A stretch of 64,000 bases of DNA from Alteromonas lipotrueiana (GCF_019249245.1 NZ_JAESDK010000002.1:1-64000), one strand, 5' to 3'. Shown: positions 55,049 to 64,000, counted from the first letter of the stretch. Numbers and translations: made by a program. Notes: generated by a model not told the origin, from the sequence alone.

Positions 55049-56242
55049 ATGAGTAATGCATATATTCTGGCCGCAGCGGCACTGGCAACAACCGCGCTCT
55101 CTGCTCAGGCAGAAATTGAGATTGGTGGTAGCGCTTCGGTTGAGGGGCGCTACTTTTTGCAAGATGCGTTGTATCCGGGCCAGCCCCGCAGTCAGGTATC
55201 GCTTGCGCTGGAGCCTGAATTCTATACGCAATGGAACAGCGGTGATGACAGCCTGCTGGTTAAGCCCTATGCCCGTTTAGATCAACGCGACAGCAATCGT
55301 ACCCACGTCGATATGCGTGAATTTCAGTGGTTGCACGTAGCCGATGAGTGGGAATCGCGCGTGGGCGTGGGAAAGGTTTTCTGGGGGCAAACTGAATCTT
55401 TGCACCTTGTTGATATTATCAATCAGACCGACACTGTTGACCAATTCGATGGCGAAGAAAAACTGGGTCAGCCTATGGTTAATTTTACCACCTACGGCGA
55501 CTGGGGTACGGTGTCGGCGTTTGTGTTGCCGTATTTTCGTGAACGTACCTTTAGTGGGCAGGATGGTCGTCTGCGGCCGGGATTACCCATTGAAAACGAT
55601 CGGGCGGTGTATGAGTCAGACTCTGAGCAACGTCACATTGATTATGCCCTGCGCTATCAAAACAGTATGGGGCAGTGGGAATTAGGGTTGTCGTATTTTA
55701 ACGGTACCACCCGTGAGCCTGAGCTGCAGGTTAATTTTGAAGACAACCTGAACGCGCATATTTTTCCGTATTATGCGCAAATTGAACAGGTCGGTTTAGA
55801 TGTACTAAAAGTACAGGGTGCGTGGCTATTAAAATTTGAAGGTATTTACCGCTCAGGTCAGTCTGAAGATTTTGGTGCTGCGGTTCTGGGTTTTGAGCGC
55901 ACTACCGTAGGGATATTTGATACCAACTACGACCTTGGCTTGTTGATGGAGTACCAGTACGACGAGCGTGAAAATAACTTTTTCGCCATAGGTCAGAACG
56001 ACCTGATGTTTGGGGCCCGCTGGACATTAAATGATATCGATGGCACCGAACTGCTGGCTGGCTACATTCAGGATTTGGATAACACAGATACCTACAGCGG
56101 CTTTGTAGAAGCGTCAAGCCGAATGACCGACAACTGGCGCTGGAAACTGGACGCTTACTTTTTTTCATCAGATGTTCCCGGAACGCTTAATACTATACGT
56201 CGTGATGACCACCTTCAGGTAACCCTGGAATACTTCTTTTAA
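55049..56242 (+). CDS. Outer membrane beta-barrel protein of the transporter operon
   Basis: A 397-residue protein with a signal peptide (SNAYILAAAALATTALSAQA), alternating amphipathic strands and a C-terminal aromatic end (HLQVTLEYFF), typical of an outer-membrane barrel. Recognisable is VGVGKVFWGQTESLHLVDIINQ, a block found in DUF1302-like and alginate-export-like barrels. I start it at the ATG at 55049, 4 bases after the previous stop; an earlier in-frame ATG at 55013 would overlap and lacks a signal-peptide look. It would be the outer-membrane part of the MMPL/LolA-like pathway. Confidence 0.83.
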   Translation: MSNAYILAAAALATTALSAQAEIEIGGSASVEGRYFLQDALYPGQPRSQVSLALEPEFYTQWNSGDDSLLVKPYARLDQRDSNRTHVDMREFQWLHVADEWESRVGVGKVFWGQTESLHLVDIINQTDTVDQFDGEEKLGQPMVNFTTYGDWGTVSAFVLPYFRERTFSGQDGRLRPGLPIENDRAVYESDSEQRHIDYALRYQNSMGQWELGLSYFNGTTREPELQVNFEDNLNAHIFPYYAQIEQVGLDVLKVQGAWLLKFEGIYRSGQSEDFGAAVLGFERTTVGIFDTNYDLGLLMEYQYDERENNFFAIGQNDLMFGARWTLNDIDGTELLAGYIQDLDNTDTYSGFVEASSRMTDNWRWKLDAYFFSSDVPGTLNTIRRDDHLQVTLEYFF

Positions 56243-56263
56243 TTCTAAAGTGATGTGATGTAA

Positions 56264-56815
56264 ATGAAACAACTATGGACAGGCGTGCTAGCCGCCGCCT
56301 GCCTGAGCACAAGTGCGCAGGCGACGGAAAAAATGTATGGCGTTATTGGGGCAGGTTACAGCGATGCAAAATTTAGCCAGAATGAGCTACGCGGGGGGGC
56401 CTTTCATGTAGGGCTGGGTCATCAGATAGCGTCTCAGTGGTATGTTGAAGGCGGCTATAAGCGGCTTTTTGATGATTTTGAGGAAGAGGCGGGAGCCAAA
56501 GCCGATGCTCTTTATCTGGCGCTATTGGGCAAAGCAAGCGGACCCCAGGGTGAATTGTTTTACAAACTTGGCGTAATGCGCGCTGATATTACCGGTAGTT
56601 TTGCATTAGCAGAGTCGGGTAGTTGTGAATATAACAATGTTCAGGTGGGGCAGTGTCAGTACGACGAAAGCGTGTTCGCTGCAATGGCCGGCTTAGGGTT
56701 TGACTATCACCTGGGCCTGAATAGCATGCTTAGATTTGAATATGACTATGTTCGCGGCGAAGACGACTTAGAAGTGAATATAGTGAGTTTAGGTTTTCGT
56801 TACAACTTCAACTGA
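56264..56815 (+). CDS. Small outer membrane beta-barrel protein
   Basis: A 183-residue protein with signal peptide (KQLWTGVLAAACLSTSAQA) and eight-strand barrel pattern: YGVIGAGYSDAKFSQ, GLGHQIASQWYVEGGYKRLF and the final VNIVSLGFRYNF with terminal Phe-Asn. It belongs to the OmpA-barrel/porin-like small barrels. Two Cys in the loop SCEYNNVQVGQCQYD may form a disulfide. It lies 21 bases after the larger barrel gene and so closes the operon. Confidence 0.85.
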   Translation: MKQLWTGVLAAACLSTSAQATEKMYGVIGAGYSDAKFSQNELRGGAFHVGLGHQIASQWYVEGGYKRLFDDFEEEAGAKADALYLALLGKASGPQGELFYKLGVMRADITGSFALAESGSCEYNNVQVGQCQYDESVFAAMAGLGFDYHLGLNSMLRFEYDYVRGEDDLEVNIVSLGFRYNFN

Positions 56816-56901
56816 TTGACTGTCTGATATAGCAATGAAGTAAACCAACTTGCAACAAAATCGGTATAAATAGGCAAAGCAAGCAAAGGGTGCTGATATT
56901 T

Positions 56902-57159
56902 ATGAGAAACGAGTTGGACAATAAATTTTTGTTGCAGGTGTTTGATAAAATTCGCCAGTTTGGCGAAAAAAAAGATGATCGTTATTTGTTAAATGGCATA
57001 ACTGCTTTTACTGATATGGATGGCTATACTCTTTATGTTGAAGATCCAAAAGTAAAGCTGCAATACGGATTTCATAACCAGTATCATTACGACTATGAGT
57101 CGAAAGATGATATTGAAAGCTTTGAGAAAAAACTCAAAGAAATTGATAAAGAATACTAA
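56902..57159 (+). CDS. Small acidic protein, unknown function
   Basis: An 85-residue cytoplasmic-looking protein (starts MRNELDNKFLLQVFDKIRQFG) rich in Asp, Lys and Tyr. The middle, GITAFTDMDGYTLYVEDPKVKL followed by YGFHNQYHYDY, suggests beta strands, and the C-terminus (DDIESFEKKLKEIDKEY) a helix. I recognise no family. The ATG at 56902 has AAGGGTG about 8-10 bases upstream; a GTG at 56890 is also in frame. It has its own terminator. Confidence 0.7.
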   Translation: MRNELDNKFLLQVFDKIRQFGEKKDDRYLLNGITAFTDMDGYTLYVEDPKVKLQYGFHNQYHYDYESKDDIESFEKKLKEIDKEY

Positions 57160-57175
57160 GCAGATCTCAATTCTG

Positions 57176-57203
57176 AAAAGCCCCGACTTATCGGGGCTTT
57201 TTT
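57176..57203 (+). terminator. Rho-independent terminator
   Basis: AAAGCCCCGA (57177-57186) pairs with TCGGGGCTTT (57191-57200), loop CTTA, followed by more T. It ends the small acidic-protein gene. Confidence 0.95.
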
Positions 57204-57340
57204 GTTTTCCTTATTTTTTGCGCGTCGTCGAATACCCACTCTGCATTTTGACGGTGTATACCGGTGACTGATATTCAATAATTGGTATCCGGGCCAACTG
57301 CCGTTACAATAGCCCCCAAATAGTTACCCGGAACACACTT

Positions 57341-58270
57341 TTGTCTGCTATCACAGCTCCTTCATTCAAACTGGCCTTTTTAGCGCCCAGATACTGGTTA
57401 ATATGGGTTGGCGTATTAGTATTGTATGCAATTACCTGGTTACCTCTGCCCGTTATTCGCAGTATTGGTTCGGTTACAGGACGCTTAATTGGATTAATTG
57501 TTCCCAAGCGCGTAAAAGTCGCTAAACGTAATATAGCGTTAACTTACCCGCAGTTAAGCGAAGAACGTGTAAAAACGCTGGCGGATGAAAATTTACGCCG
57601 TGCCGGCATGGCGCTGTTTGAAACGGCCATGGGCTGGTGGTGGCCAGGATGGCGTATCAAACGCTGTTTTGAGATTGAGGGATACGAGCATGTGCAGACG
57701 GCAGTTGCGCAGGGTAAAGGGGTGTTTGGGCTGGCATTGCACAACATGAACCTGGAGTTTGCCTGTCGGGGTTTAGGGTATACCCATCCTGCTATAGCGT
57801 TTTATCGTAAACACAATAATCCGTTGATAGATTATCTGCAGTACCATGGCCGGGCGCGCTCAAACAAATACATGATTCATAAACGCAACGCCAAAGCATT
57901 AATTCAGGCGCTGGACAATCAGGAGTTGTGTTTGTATCTGCCCGATCAGGATTACGGCAAAAGTCAGAGTATTTTTGTGCCTTTTGGCGGAGTGAAAGAA
58001 ACCGCGACCTCTACCGCAACCCTTATGTTTGCCCGGCGGGCCAATTGCACTCCCATGATTTTCACCTCACATTACACGGCTAAAGGGTACAAGGTGAAGA
58101 TATATCCGCCTATGCCCGAGCTGGCCGATATGGAATCTTATGAAGCACTTACTCATCTTAATGCGCAGGTAGCCGATATAGTTGCCGAGCAGCCCGAAAG
58201 CTATTTATGGATGCACAAACGTTTTAAAACCCGCCCTAATGAATCCGATCCGTCTTTGTATGATGGCTGA
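57341..58270 (+). CDS. lpxL: LpxL-type lipid A acyltransferase
   Basis: A 309-residue inner-membrane enzyme of the LpxL/LpxM/HtrB family, which adds the secondary acyl chains of lipid A. It begins FLAPRYWLIWVGVLVLY, followed by a hydrophobic anchor and VAKRNIALTYPQLSEE. The HX4(D/E) catalytic motif is HNMNLE within VFGLALHNMNLEFACRG. LYLPDQDYGKSQSIFVPFGG is also conserved. The start codon is TTG at 57341: no in-frame ATG fits the conserved N-terminus. LpxL and LpxM roles cannot be separated from sequence alone. Confidence 0.9.
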   Translation: MSAITAPSFKLAFLAPRYWLIWVGVLVLYAITWLPLPVIRSIGSVTGRLIGLIVPKRVKVAKRNIALTYPQLSEERVKTLADENLRRAGMALFETAMGWWWPGWRIKRCFEIEGYEHVQTAVAQGKGVFGLALHNMNLEFACRGLGYTHPAIAFYRKHNNPLIDYLQYHGRARSNKYMIHKRNAKALIQALDNQELCLYLPDQDYGKSQSIFVPFGGVKETATSTATLMFARRANCTPMIFTSHYTAKGYKVKIYPPMPELADMESYEALTHLNAQVADIVAEQPESYLWMHKRFKTRPNESDPSLYDG

Positions 58271-58431
58271 TTTAACGCGGTGTCTGGGTTTTTACAAGCG
58301 CTGTGCTAGTGCGATAGCAAAAATTTTTTGCTACTCAGGCAAATAATCTGTTTAAAATAAAGTAAAAAAACAGGTTCACAAGTAAGTTTGTAAGCGTGGT
58401 TTACCAATACGGCGAGGTTCAAATAACAACT

Positions 58432-59040
58432 ATGGCATCAAAAGGTTATTCAGGTACCGCGTTTTGGGCCAAACAAATTGGTCTGGCTATAGCTTTGATT
58501 GTGGTTGCGGGCTTACTTATTTATTTTCAGGATGGCGCTGAAACCGAGAGTCAGCAAGAACAACCTAAAAAATCGGTGTCTAAAGGATTAAGCGAGTTTT
58601 ATCGCGACTTTCGGCAGTCAGCTTCAAATGCAGGCAGCGAGACATCATCTGAATTTGTGATTGAGGTAGAACAAGCCGAGGGTGGGTTAGACAAACAGCT
58701 GGAAAACCGTGGCAGCGAACGTCGGCCGGTAAACGATGCCTGGGTGGGCGAGCACAAATTCCGAAGCTTTAAAGCCGGAAGTACATTGCGACAAGCCATC
58801 TCTGATTATGCTGAAAAAGAAGGCATGCAGGTAATATGGGATCTAAAACAGGACTTTGTGATTAAGCATCAGTTTCAGGTTGATGACACGTTAGTGGGCT
58901 CGTTAACTCAAATTGCCAGCGCCGTGAACAGCAACTTTGCTGGCGATGTTCATACTTATGTGTGCCCCGATCAGCGGGCGCTGGTGGTTACCGCACAAGC
59001 CACCGGTTTTTTAGATAAAAAGTGCTCAAAAGTAAATTAA
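58432..59040 (+). CDS. TcpQ/PilL C-terminal domain protein
   Basis: A 202-residue protein with one N-terminal membrane helix (about 13-32: LAIALIVVAGLLIYF), a polar linker and a C-terminal domain (about residues 100-195) of the toxin co-regulated pilus Q type (KAGSTLRQAISDYAEKEGMQVIWDLKQDF, then the FQVDDTLVGSLTQIASAV segment). The domain is found in proteins of type IV pilus and secretion systems and resembles secretin-associated STN folds. No pilus gene is nearby. The ATG at 58432 precedes MASKGYSG; a GTG at 58396 is in frame. It overlaps glnE tail to tail by 4 bases. Confidence 0.78.
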   Translation: MASKGYSGTAFWAKQIGLAIALIVVAGLLIYFQDGAETESQQEQPKKSVSKGLSEFYRDFRQSASNAGSETSSEFVIEVEQAEGGLDKQLENRGSERRPVNDAWVGEHKFRSFKAGSTLRQAISDYAEKEGMQVIWDLKQDFVIKHQFQVDDTLVGSLTQIASAVNSNFAGDVHTYVCPDQRALVVTAQATGFLDKKCSKVN

Positions 59041-61904
59041 ATCGATAATATTTTCTGCCATGCGCTTCTTACCCAGTGGCGCAGTTCATCAAGGGAGTCT
59101 GTACTTTGGGCGTATTTGTCATCAGCCAGGGTCAATTGATGATAATGATCGCGCAATTTAAGATAAGCTTGCTGTAATTGTTCACAAACATCGGCGCTGA
59201 TAACCCCATGGTCTCTGGCGGTATCTAAAATGCTGAGATTATCGGTATGACTAATTAGCCGCTCAAACCGATGACTGTAGCCTAGCACCAGATACTGGGT
59301 CACAAATTCGACGTCTGTGATCCCGCCTGCGCATTGTTTCAAATCTACGCCTTCTTCGCGCTGATGCTCAAGGTGAGTGCGCATTTTTTCACGCATCGAC
59401 GTAACATCACTAATTAGCGAGGGGAGGGGGCGCTGTTGGGTCAGAATTTGCTGGCGCACCACATCAAAGTGTGACAACAAACCAGCGTCGCCGGCTACTC
59501 CACGCGCTCTGACCAATGCCTGATGCTCCCAGGTCCAGGCTTCGTCGCGCTGATAGGTCTCAAAGCCGTCGATATGACAACATAGCAAGCCGGCAGAGCC
59601 AGAAGGACGAAGCCGCAGATCGGTTTCATAGAGCTGACCAAACAAGGTAGTCGTGTTAAGAAAATGCATAATACGTTGGGCCAGTTTTATATAAAACTGC
59701 TGCGCGCTGACTTGGCGCTTGCCGTTGGTTTGGGCATCGCGTGGGGCGTTATGTAAAAACACTAAATCTAAGTCAGAACCATAGCCCAGCTCGTATCCGC
59801 CCAGCTTGCCGTAGCCCACAACGGCAAAGCCCAGATTATTGTCGTCTAAGTGTTCAGGTTGACCGTAGCGCAGGGCAACCTGTTGCCAGGCGTAACGAAT
59901 CACCGAATTTAAAATTGCTTCGGCCAGCATTGTCAGTTTATCACTCACTTTATTAATAGGCAGCGACCCATTAATGTCAGAGGCGGCAATGCGCAGTTGC
60001 TGACACAGCTTAAACTGACGACAAATGTCCATGGTAAGTTCAACATCGTCGGGGTCAACCCGTAACAAAAGCTGGCGCAATTCGTCCTGATATTCGCGCA
60101 GGCTATCAGCCGAACTGGTATTTTGCTGCTCTAAATACAAGGGTGTAAGTAGCTCATCCAGCAACAACGGAAACCGTTTTATCTGTATGGCAATCCACTC
60201 GCTGCGTTCACACAGTTTTACCAGCTGCTTTAATACATTCAAATTTTCGAGCAGTAAGTTCAAATAGGTGGTGCGGCCCGTGATAGCTTTAATCACACTT
60301 AATACCCGGCGCATAACCTGCTCAATACGGTCGGGGTGTGCTTCTACCAGGGTGTGTAATAATTCGGGCATCAACCCATCCAGAGTACTGCCACCACGCT
60401 CACCTAACCGAAACTGACGAAGTTTGGTTCGAAAATCTGTTAATCGTTTGAACACCTGCTCGCTTTCTGTTTTATCCAGATAATCCTTAAACAGGTTAAT
60501 AAATTCGTCTGCAGCCAGATCAACCTGCCAGGCATCCTGACAAATAGAAAATAAGGTGTCGGTTTCATCGTGCGCCTGATGATGTTCTTCAACCAGGTCG
60601 TTAAACTGAGCATGAATAGCACTCATTTTATGATTGAGCTCAGTAATCAGGCTGTCATAATCTTCAAACCCCATAACTGCAGCGACGACCGTTTTGTCAT
60701 TCTCGTCGTCAGGCAGTGTTTGGGTTTGTTCATCGTTTAGCTGCTGCAAGGTATGCTCTAGCTTACGCAAAAACAAATAGTTCTGATAAATCATCTCGAT
60801 AGTATCAGACTCGACAATGTTTAATTCGTCCAGTGCCTCTAAGGTTTGTCTAAGCCCACGCTGGCGTAGCAATGGCTCCCGGCCACCATGAATCAACTGA
60901 AAACTTTGCGCGAAAAATTCGACCTCACGAATGCCCCCCGGACCCAATTTAATATTATTGCGCAAGCCGCGACGGCGAATTTCGCGATTTATAAGGCCTT
61001 TCATGTGACGTAATGCATCAATAGTGGTGAAATCCAGATACCGACGAAACGTAAAAGGGCGTAAAATTTGTAATAGCTCGTCGTTGTAATCGCCCCGCGG
61101 GTTTACTGGTCGGGCTTTGATCATCGCAAAGCGCTCCCAGCTGCGACCCTGCTCCTGATAATAATCTTCAAAGGCAGAAAAGTGACTTACCAGTGGACCA
61201 CTGTCGCCAAACGGACGTAAGCGCATATCGACCCGAAACACCTGGCCATCAACGGTCACTTTATCCAGCGCGGCAATAAGCTTTTGCGCAACTTTGTTAA
61301 AAAACTGCTGATGTTCGAGTGACTTTCTGCCCCCCTGGGTTTCGCCTTTATAGGGATAACAAAATATGAGGTCTATGTCAGAAGAAAAGTTGAGCTCCAT
61401 TCCGCCCAGCTTGCCCATCGCAAGTATCAACATTGGCTGAGGTCCGTAAGGGCCGTCGGGGGTGCCATAGCGCTTGCACAGACTGTCGTAAATCCATTGA
61501 TAGGTGAAATAAATTAACGCATCGGCAAGTTCAGAAGTGGCGGCTAACGATATTTCAATCGTTTGCCGATTGTGCAGATCGTACCAGGCAAGTCGCAGCA
61601 TATGCTGGTTACGATACATCCGAATGGCTTTTTGCATCGCCTCTTCGCTGGTAATATCCTTAAGTAGGTGGGTTAATTGCGCGGCATGATCGATATCGGT
61701 TGCGGGCTGCCGGGTAACGATTTCGTACAGCCACTCAGGATGGGCCAGACACTGACGTGCAATAAATTCGCTGCGTCCAAATGCGGTGACAATTTCATCC
61801 TGATGTGACATTAACTGGGCGGTATCATGCTGCTCACAAAAACGCGCCCAATGCACGGCGCCTTGTTCTTCAATAATCCTGTTCTTCTGCAATTGCGTAG
61901 GCAT
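59037..61904 (-). CDS. glnE: Bifunctional glutamine synthetase adenylyltransferase/deadenylase
   Basis: A 955-residue enzyme that adds and removes AMP on glutamine synthetase in nitrogen control. It has two nucleotidyltransferase domains, each with a G-G-S-D-x-D type motif: MGKLGGMELNFSSDIDLIF in the N-terminal deadenylase half, and GYGKLGGYELGYGSDLDLVFLH in the C-terminal adenylylase half. Each is followed by a helical GlnE/GlnD linker domain. I chose the ATG at 61904 (AAGGTG about 8 bases upstream) over starts to 61979, because residues from MPTQLQKNRI match the usual N-terminus and give the usual length of about 950. Confidence 0.96.
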   Translation of the reverse strand: MPTQLQKNRIIEEQGAVHWARFCEQHDTAQLMSHQDEIVTAFGRSEFIARQCLAHPEWLYEIVTRQPATDIDHAAQLTHLLKDITSEEAMQKAIRMYRNQHMLRLAWYDLHNRQTIEISLAATSELADALIYFTYQWIYDSLCKRYGTPDGPYGPQPMLILAMGKLGGMELNFSSDIDLIFCYPYKGETQGGRKSLEHQQFFNKVAQKLIAALDKVTVDGQVFRVDMRLRPFGDSGPLVSHFSAFEDYYQEQGRSWERFAMIKARPVNPRGDYNDELLQILRPFTFRRYLDFTTIDALRHMKGLINREIRRRGLRNNIKLGPGGIREVEFFAQSFQLIHGGREPLLRQRGLRQTLEALDELNIVESDTIEMIYQNYLFLRKLEHTLQQLNDEQTQTLPDDENDKTVVAAVMGFEDYDSLITELNHKMSAIHAQFNDLVEEHHQAHDETDTLFSICQDAWQVDLAADEFINLFKDYLDKTESEQVFKRLTDFRTKLRQFRLGERGGSTLDGLMPELLHTLVEAHPDRIEQVMRRVLSVIKAITGRTTYLNLLLENLNVLKQLVKLCERSEWIAIQIKRFPLLLDELLTPLYLEQQNTSSADSLREYQDELRQLLLRVDPDDVELTMDICRQFKLCQQLRIAASDINGSLPINKVSDKLTMLAEAILNSVIRYAWQQVALRYGQPEHLDDNNLGFAVVGYGKLGGYELGYGSDLDLVFLHNAPRDAQTNGKRQVSAQQFYIKLAQRIMHFLNTTTLFGQLYETDLRLRPSGSAGLLCCHIDGFETYQRDEAWTWEHQALVRARGVAGDAGLLSHFDVVRQQILTQQRPLPSLISDVTSMREKMRTHLEHQREEGVDLKQCAGGITDVEFVTQYLVLGYSHRFERLISHTDNLSILDTARDHGVISADVCEQLQQAYLKLRDHYHQLTLADDKYAQSTDSLDELRHWVRSAWQKILSI

Positions 61905-62028
61905 AATACACACCTTATGTGCCATCGGTGCACACCGATAAAAAAGTAAAGTATGTGAGGAGTCTGGCATATTCGCCAAACAGGCTCCAGCCTCTTGTGA
62001 TATTACAAACCGTAGTTAGGGAGAAAAA

Positions 62029-62940
62029 ATGGAAGCTTTGGTCAAATTGGTACCGCTGCCGCGTGATTTGTGGGTATATCTGACCATCGACCTGCTACTG
62101 GCCCTGGTATTACTGGTGGTGATGAAATGGCTGGCCGGTGTGTTTAAAAAGAGCTCTGTAGCTGATGAACTGGGCGTTAAAGACAATTTTGCATTCGGCA
62201 TCAGTATTGCCGGCGGCATGTTGTCATTATGTATTGTGTTAGGCTCGGTGGTGGGTCGGCATGTGGGAGAAGGGTTCGAAGCTGCTGCTACGGGAATGAT
62301 CACCTTCGGTCTTATCGGTATTGTGTTAGTGCAGTTTGGCCGCTATGCCCACGATAAGCTGGTATTGAACCGGGTCGATACCCGCGCGCTTATTAATGAT
62401 CGCAGTGTCAGTATTGCTTTGGTTGATGCGGCCAGTCTTATCGGTAGCGCCATTATTTTAAGAAGCATGGTGTTATGGGTAGATGGCAGCGATGTTAACG
62501 CTCTGATTGCTATTTGCACGGGCTTTACCGTGGTATTAATTATACTGCTGTTTATGACGCGCATTTATGAAGTTCGTTACGCCCGGGATAATCAAAATGA
62601 CTCGTTTCAGGGGGCCTTGCAAAAAGGTCAGCTGGCTTTAGCTGTTGAGCACGCTGGTAATTTGCTGGGGACTGCGCTTATTGTGGCCTCGGCGCGCCAT
62701 TTGCTGAATTATCACCCAGACGGCTATGTCAGTAACGTTACAGGCTGGCTAATTGTGAGCGTAGTGCTATCACTGGCTTTATATGTGCTGGTTAACCTAA
62801 GTAAAAAGGTTATTTTATGGGGCCTGGATTATCGCCAGGAAGTCGACAAACAACATAATATCGGGGTGGCCTGCTTAGAGTTGTGTCTGGCGGTAGGTAT
62901 TGCAACTATAGTAAATGGGGTTTTTGAATTTTTATCCTAA
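62029..62940 (+). CDS. DUF350 family membrane protein
   Basis: A 303-residue inner-membrane protein with eight helices in four-helix halves. Each half carries the DUF350 pattern: DNFAFGISIAGGMLSLCIVLGSVV in the first, and GALQKGQLALAVEHAGNLLGTALIVASA in the second. Function is unknown; relatives (YjfL-like) occur with potassium or membrane stress genes. AGGGAG lies before the ATG. It ends overlapping the GIY-YIG gene tail to tail by 4 bases. Confidence 0.88.
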   Translation: MEALVKLVPLPRDLWVYLTIDLLLALVLLVVMKWLAGVFKKSSVADELGVKDNFAFGISIAGGMLSLCIVLGSVVGRHVGEGFEAAATGMITFGLIGIVLVQFGRYAHDKLVLNRVDTRALINDRSVSIALVDAASLIGSAIILRSMVLWVDGSDVNALIAICTGFTVVLIILLFMTRIYEVRYARDNQNDSFQGALQKGQLALAVEHAGNLLGTALIVASARHLLNYHPDGYVSNVTGWLIVSVVLSLALYVLVNLSKKVILWGLDYRQEVDKQHNIGVACLELCLAVGIATIVNGVFEFLS

Positions 62941-63272
62941 CCTAAAATTTGGGCGACCAGCTGCGGCGGCAAACGTTCTCTGCAGCCTTTTATCAGGCTT
63001 AGCTTATGCGCTTTATTGAGCTGTTTAATCGCATATTCAAGTTGCATAGCACTTTGTTTTGTAGTCAGTTTAAAAGAGAGCCTATAATGCAACGGGGCTT
63101 TGCCTTTTAACGCTTTTGCGCCTCCGGCAAGTTCGCCCCGATGTTGTCGCAGTCGCCGATCTAAATCCACCGTTACGCCCGTATACAGTTGCCCTAAGCG
63201 GTTTTCGAGGATGTACACATACCACAGAGGTGTAGGGTTATCCTCATTTTGTGCTGAGACTGATATACTCAT
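62937..63272 (-). CDS. GIY-YIG nuclease family protein (UPF0213-like)
   Basis: A 111-residue single-domain protein. The GIY-YIG core reads WYVYILENRLGQLYTGVTVDLDRRLRQH, with the catalytic Tyr pair, the Arg and, further on, Glu in QLEYAIKQL. UPF0213 (YhbQ-like) proteins of this size are common in Gammaproteobacteria; DNA cleavage is shown for some relatives. The ATG at 63272 is preferred over a TTG two codons earlier. It is divergent from hldE with ~35 bases between starts. Confidence 0.93.
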   Translation of the reverse strand: MSISVSAQNEDNPTPLWYVYILENRLGQLYTGVTVDLDRRLRQHRGELAGGAKALKGKAPLHYRLSFKLTTKQSAMQLEYAIKQLNKAHKLSLIKGCRERLPPQLVAQILG

Positions 63273-63306
63273 TATCAACTTTACTTATCTACGTCGAAAA
63301 AAACGC

Positions 63307-64000
63307 CATGATGTTACCAGATTTCAGTAAAACCCGGGTATTGATTGTGGGCGATCTGATGCTTGACCGCTATTGGGGCGGCAGTACCCAGCGCATCTCG
63401 CCCGAAGCACCGGTACCGGTGGTTAATGTAAATAGCAGCGAAGATCGGCCGGGTGGGGCCGCTAATGTGGCCATTAACGCCGCTATGCTGGGTGCTAAAG
63501 TTAGCTTACTGGGACTGGTTGGTGAAGATGAAAATGCCACAATACTTAAGCAGCGTTTGAAGTCGTTTGATATTGACTGCCAGTTTACCGCTATTGCTGA
63601 CAAAGAAACCATCACCAAGCTTCGGGTAATGAGCCGTAATCAGCAGCTACTGCGTCTTGATTTTGAACAATCGTTTGCCTTGGTTGATAAATCGTATTTG
63701 CTAGAAAAATTTGAAGCGCAACTGCCGCACACCGACGTAGTTATTTTATCTGACTACGCGAAGGGATGCTTAAGTGAACCTCAGCAATTCATCGCTATGG
63801 CGCGGGCGCATCAAAAAGTTGTAATAGTTGATCCAAAAGGCACAGATTTTGCGAAGTATCGTGGGGCCTCGTTAATTACACCCAATATGGCCGAGTTTGC
63901 TGCGGTAGCAGGAGATGCAGATGACGAAGCTATGCTTACTCAGCAAGCGCAAGATTTAAAGCACGAACTCAGTTTAGAAGCCTTACTTTTAACCCGTTCT
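63307..64000 (+). CDS. hldE: Bifunctional heptose kinase/adenylyltransferase HldE, 3' end outside window
   Basis: The frame from the ATG at 63307 runs open to the window end (231 codons seen). It covers most of the N-terminal ribokinase-fold heptose-7-phosphate kinase domain. Family blocks are LIVGDLMLDRYWGGSTQRIS, PEAPVPVVNV, RPGGAANVAINAAMLGA, ITKLRVMSRNQQLLRLDFE, LSDYAKG, VIVDPKGTDFAKYRGASLI and TPNMAEF. HldE makes ADP-heptose for the lipopolysaccharide inner core. The adenylyltransferase domain must lie beyond 64000. lpxL 5 kb upstream also acts in lipopolysaccharide synthesis. The binding site before the ATG is weak. Confidence 0.95.

Overview
The window looks like a chromosomal segment of a marine gammaproteobacterium of the Alteromonadales, probably Alteromonadaceae. 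The case rests on gene content: a complete minCDE operon, glnE followed by hldE, an LpxL-type acyltransferase, a FadE-type acyl-CoA dehydrogenase, a very large TonB-dependent receptor and several multi-domain histidine kinase and GGDEF/EAL proteins. This placement is inferred from protein families and was not tested by a search. No rRNA, tRNA or CRISPR array was seen.

Region by region. 1-1503: the right part of an IS30-family element, inserted into and truncating a carboxyethylornithine synthase-like dehydrogenase. 2217-3583: a two-gene minus-strand unit, a bacteriocin-like peptide with a double-glycine leader and a rhomboid intramembrane protease. 4327-8251: a TonB-dependent receptor and an SDR oxidoreductase. 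8444-10884: an M24 aminopeptidase and a DUF1264 lipoprotein, separated by short direct repeats. 10885-12406: an accessory patch with a strong hairpin, a second double-glycine peptide gene broken by an in-frame TAA, a terminator, two overlapping tiny membrane-protein genes and a DUF488 gene. 12848-14448: a BlaI-type repressor and a BlaR1-like M56 protein with a TonB C-terminal domain, preceded by two TACA-N2-TGTA dyads. 14607-26380: a ZIP-like membrane protein, a periplasmic OB-fold-like protein, glycerate kinase, an AtoE transporter, sbcDC, a peroxiredoxin-like protein and a Yip1 protein. 26692-34784: three large signalling proteins (hybrid kinase, REC-PAS-GGDEF-EAL, hybrid kinase with HPt). 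34872-37878: a BrkB/YihY protein and minCDE. 37978-45469: two secreted peptidases, a quinone-oxidoreductase-like MDR, a methyltransferase, upp, a LacI regulator and a GAF protein. 45801-49159: a compact operon of a GGDEF/EAL protein, tdk and an SDR. 49424-56815: fadE divergent from a four-gene envelope operon (MMPL/RND permease, LolA-like protein, two beta-barrels). 56902-64000: a small unknown gene, lpxL, a TcpQ-domain protein, glnE, a DUF350 protein, a GIY-YIG protein and the start of hldE, which runs off the window.

Most of the window is housekeeping. The unusual part is the first 12 kb. Two separate loci encode short peptides with textbook double-glycine export leaders, and neither has a peptidase-containing ABC transporter nearby. 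One peptide is paired in an apparent operon with a rhomboid protease whose Ser/His dyad is intact. The other has the leader's conserved Glu codon replaced by TAA and is followed by two tiny, translationally overlapping membrane proteins that could be immunity proteins. I consider the peptide-rhomboid pair the best candidate for an undescribed system here; the pairing is seen in the sequence, its function is inference.
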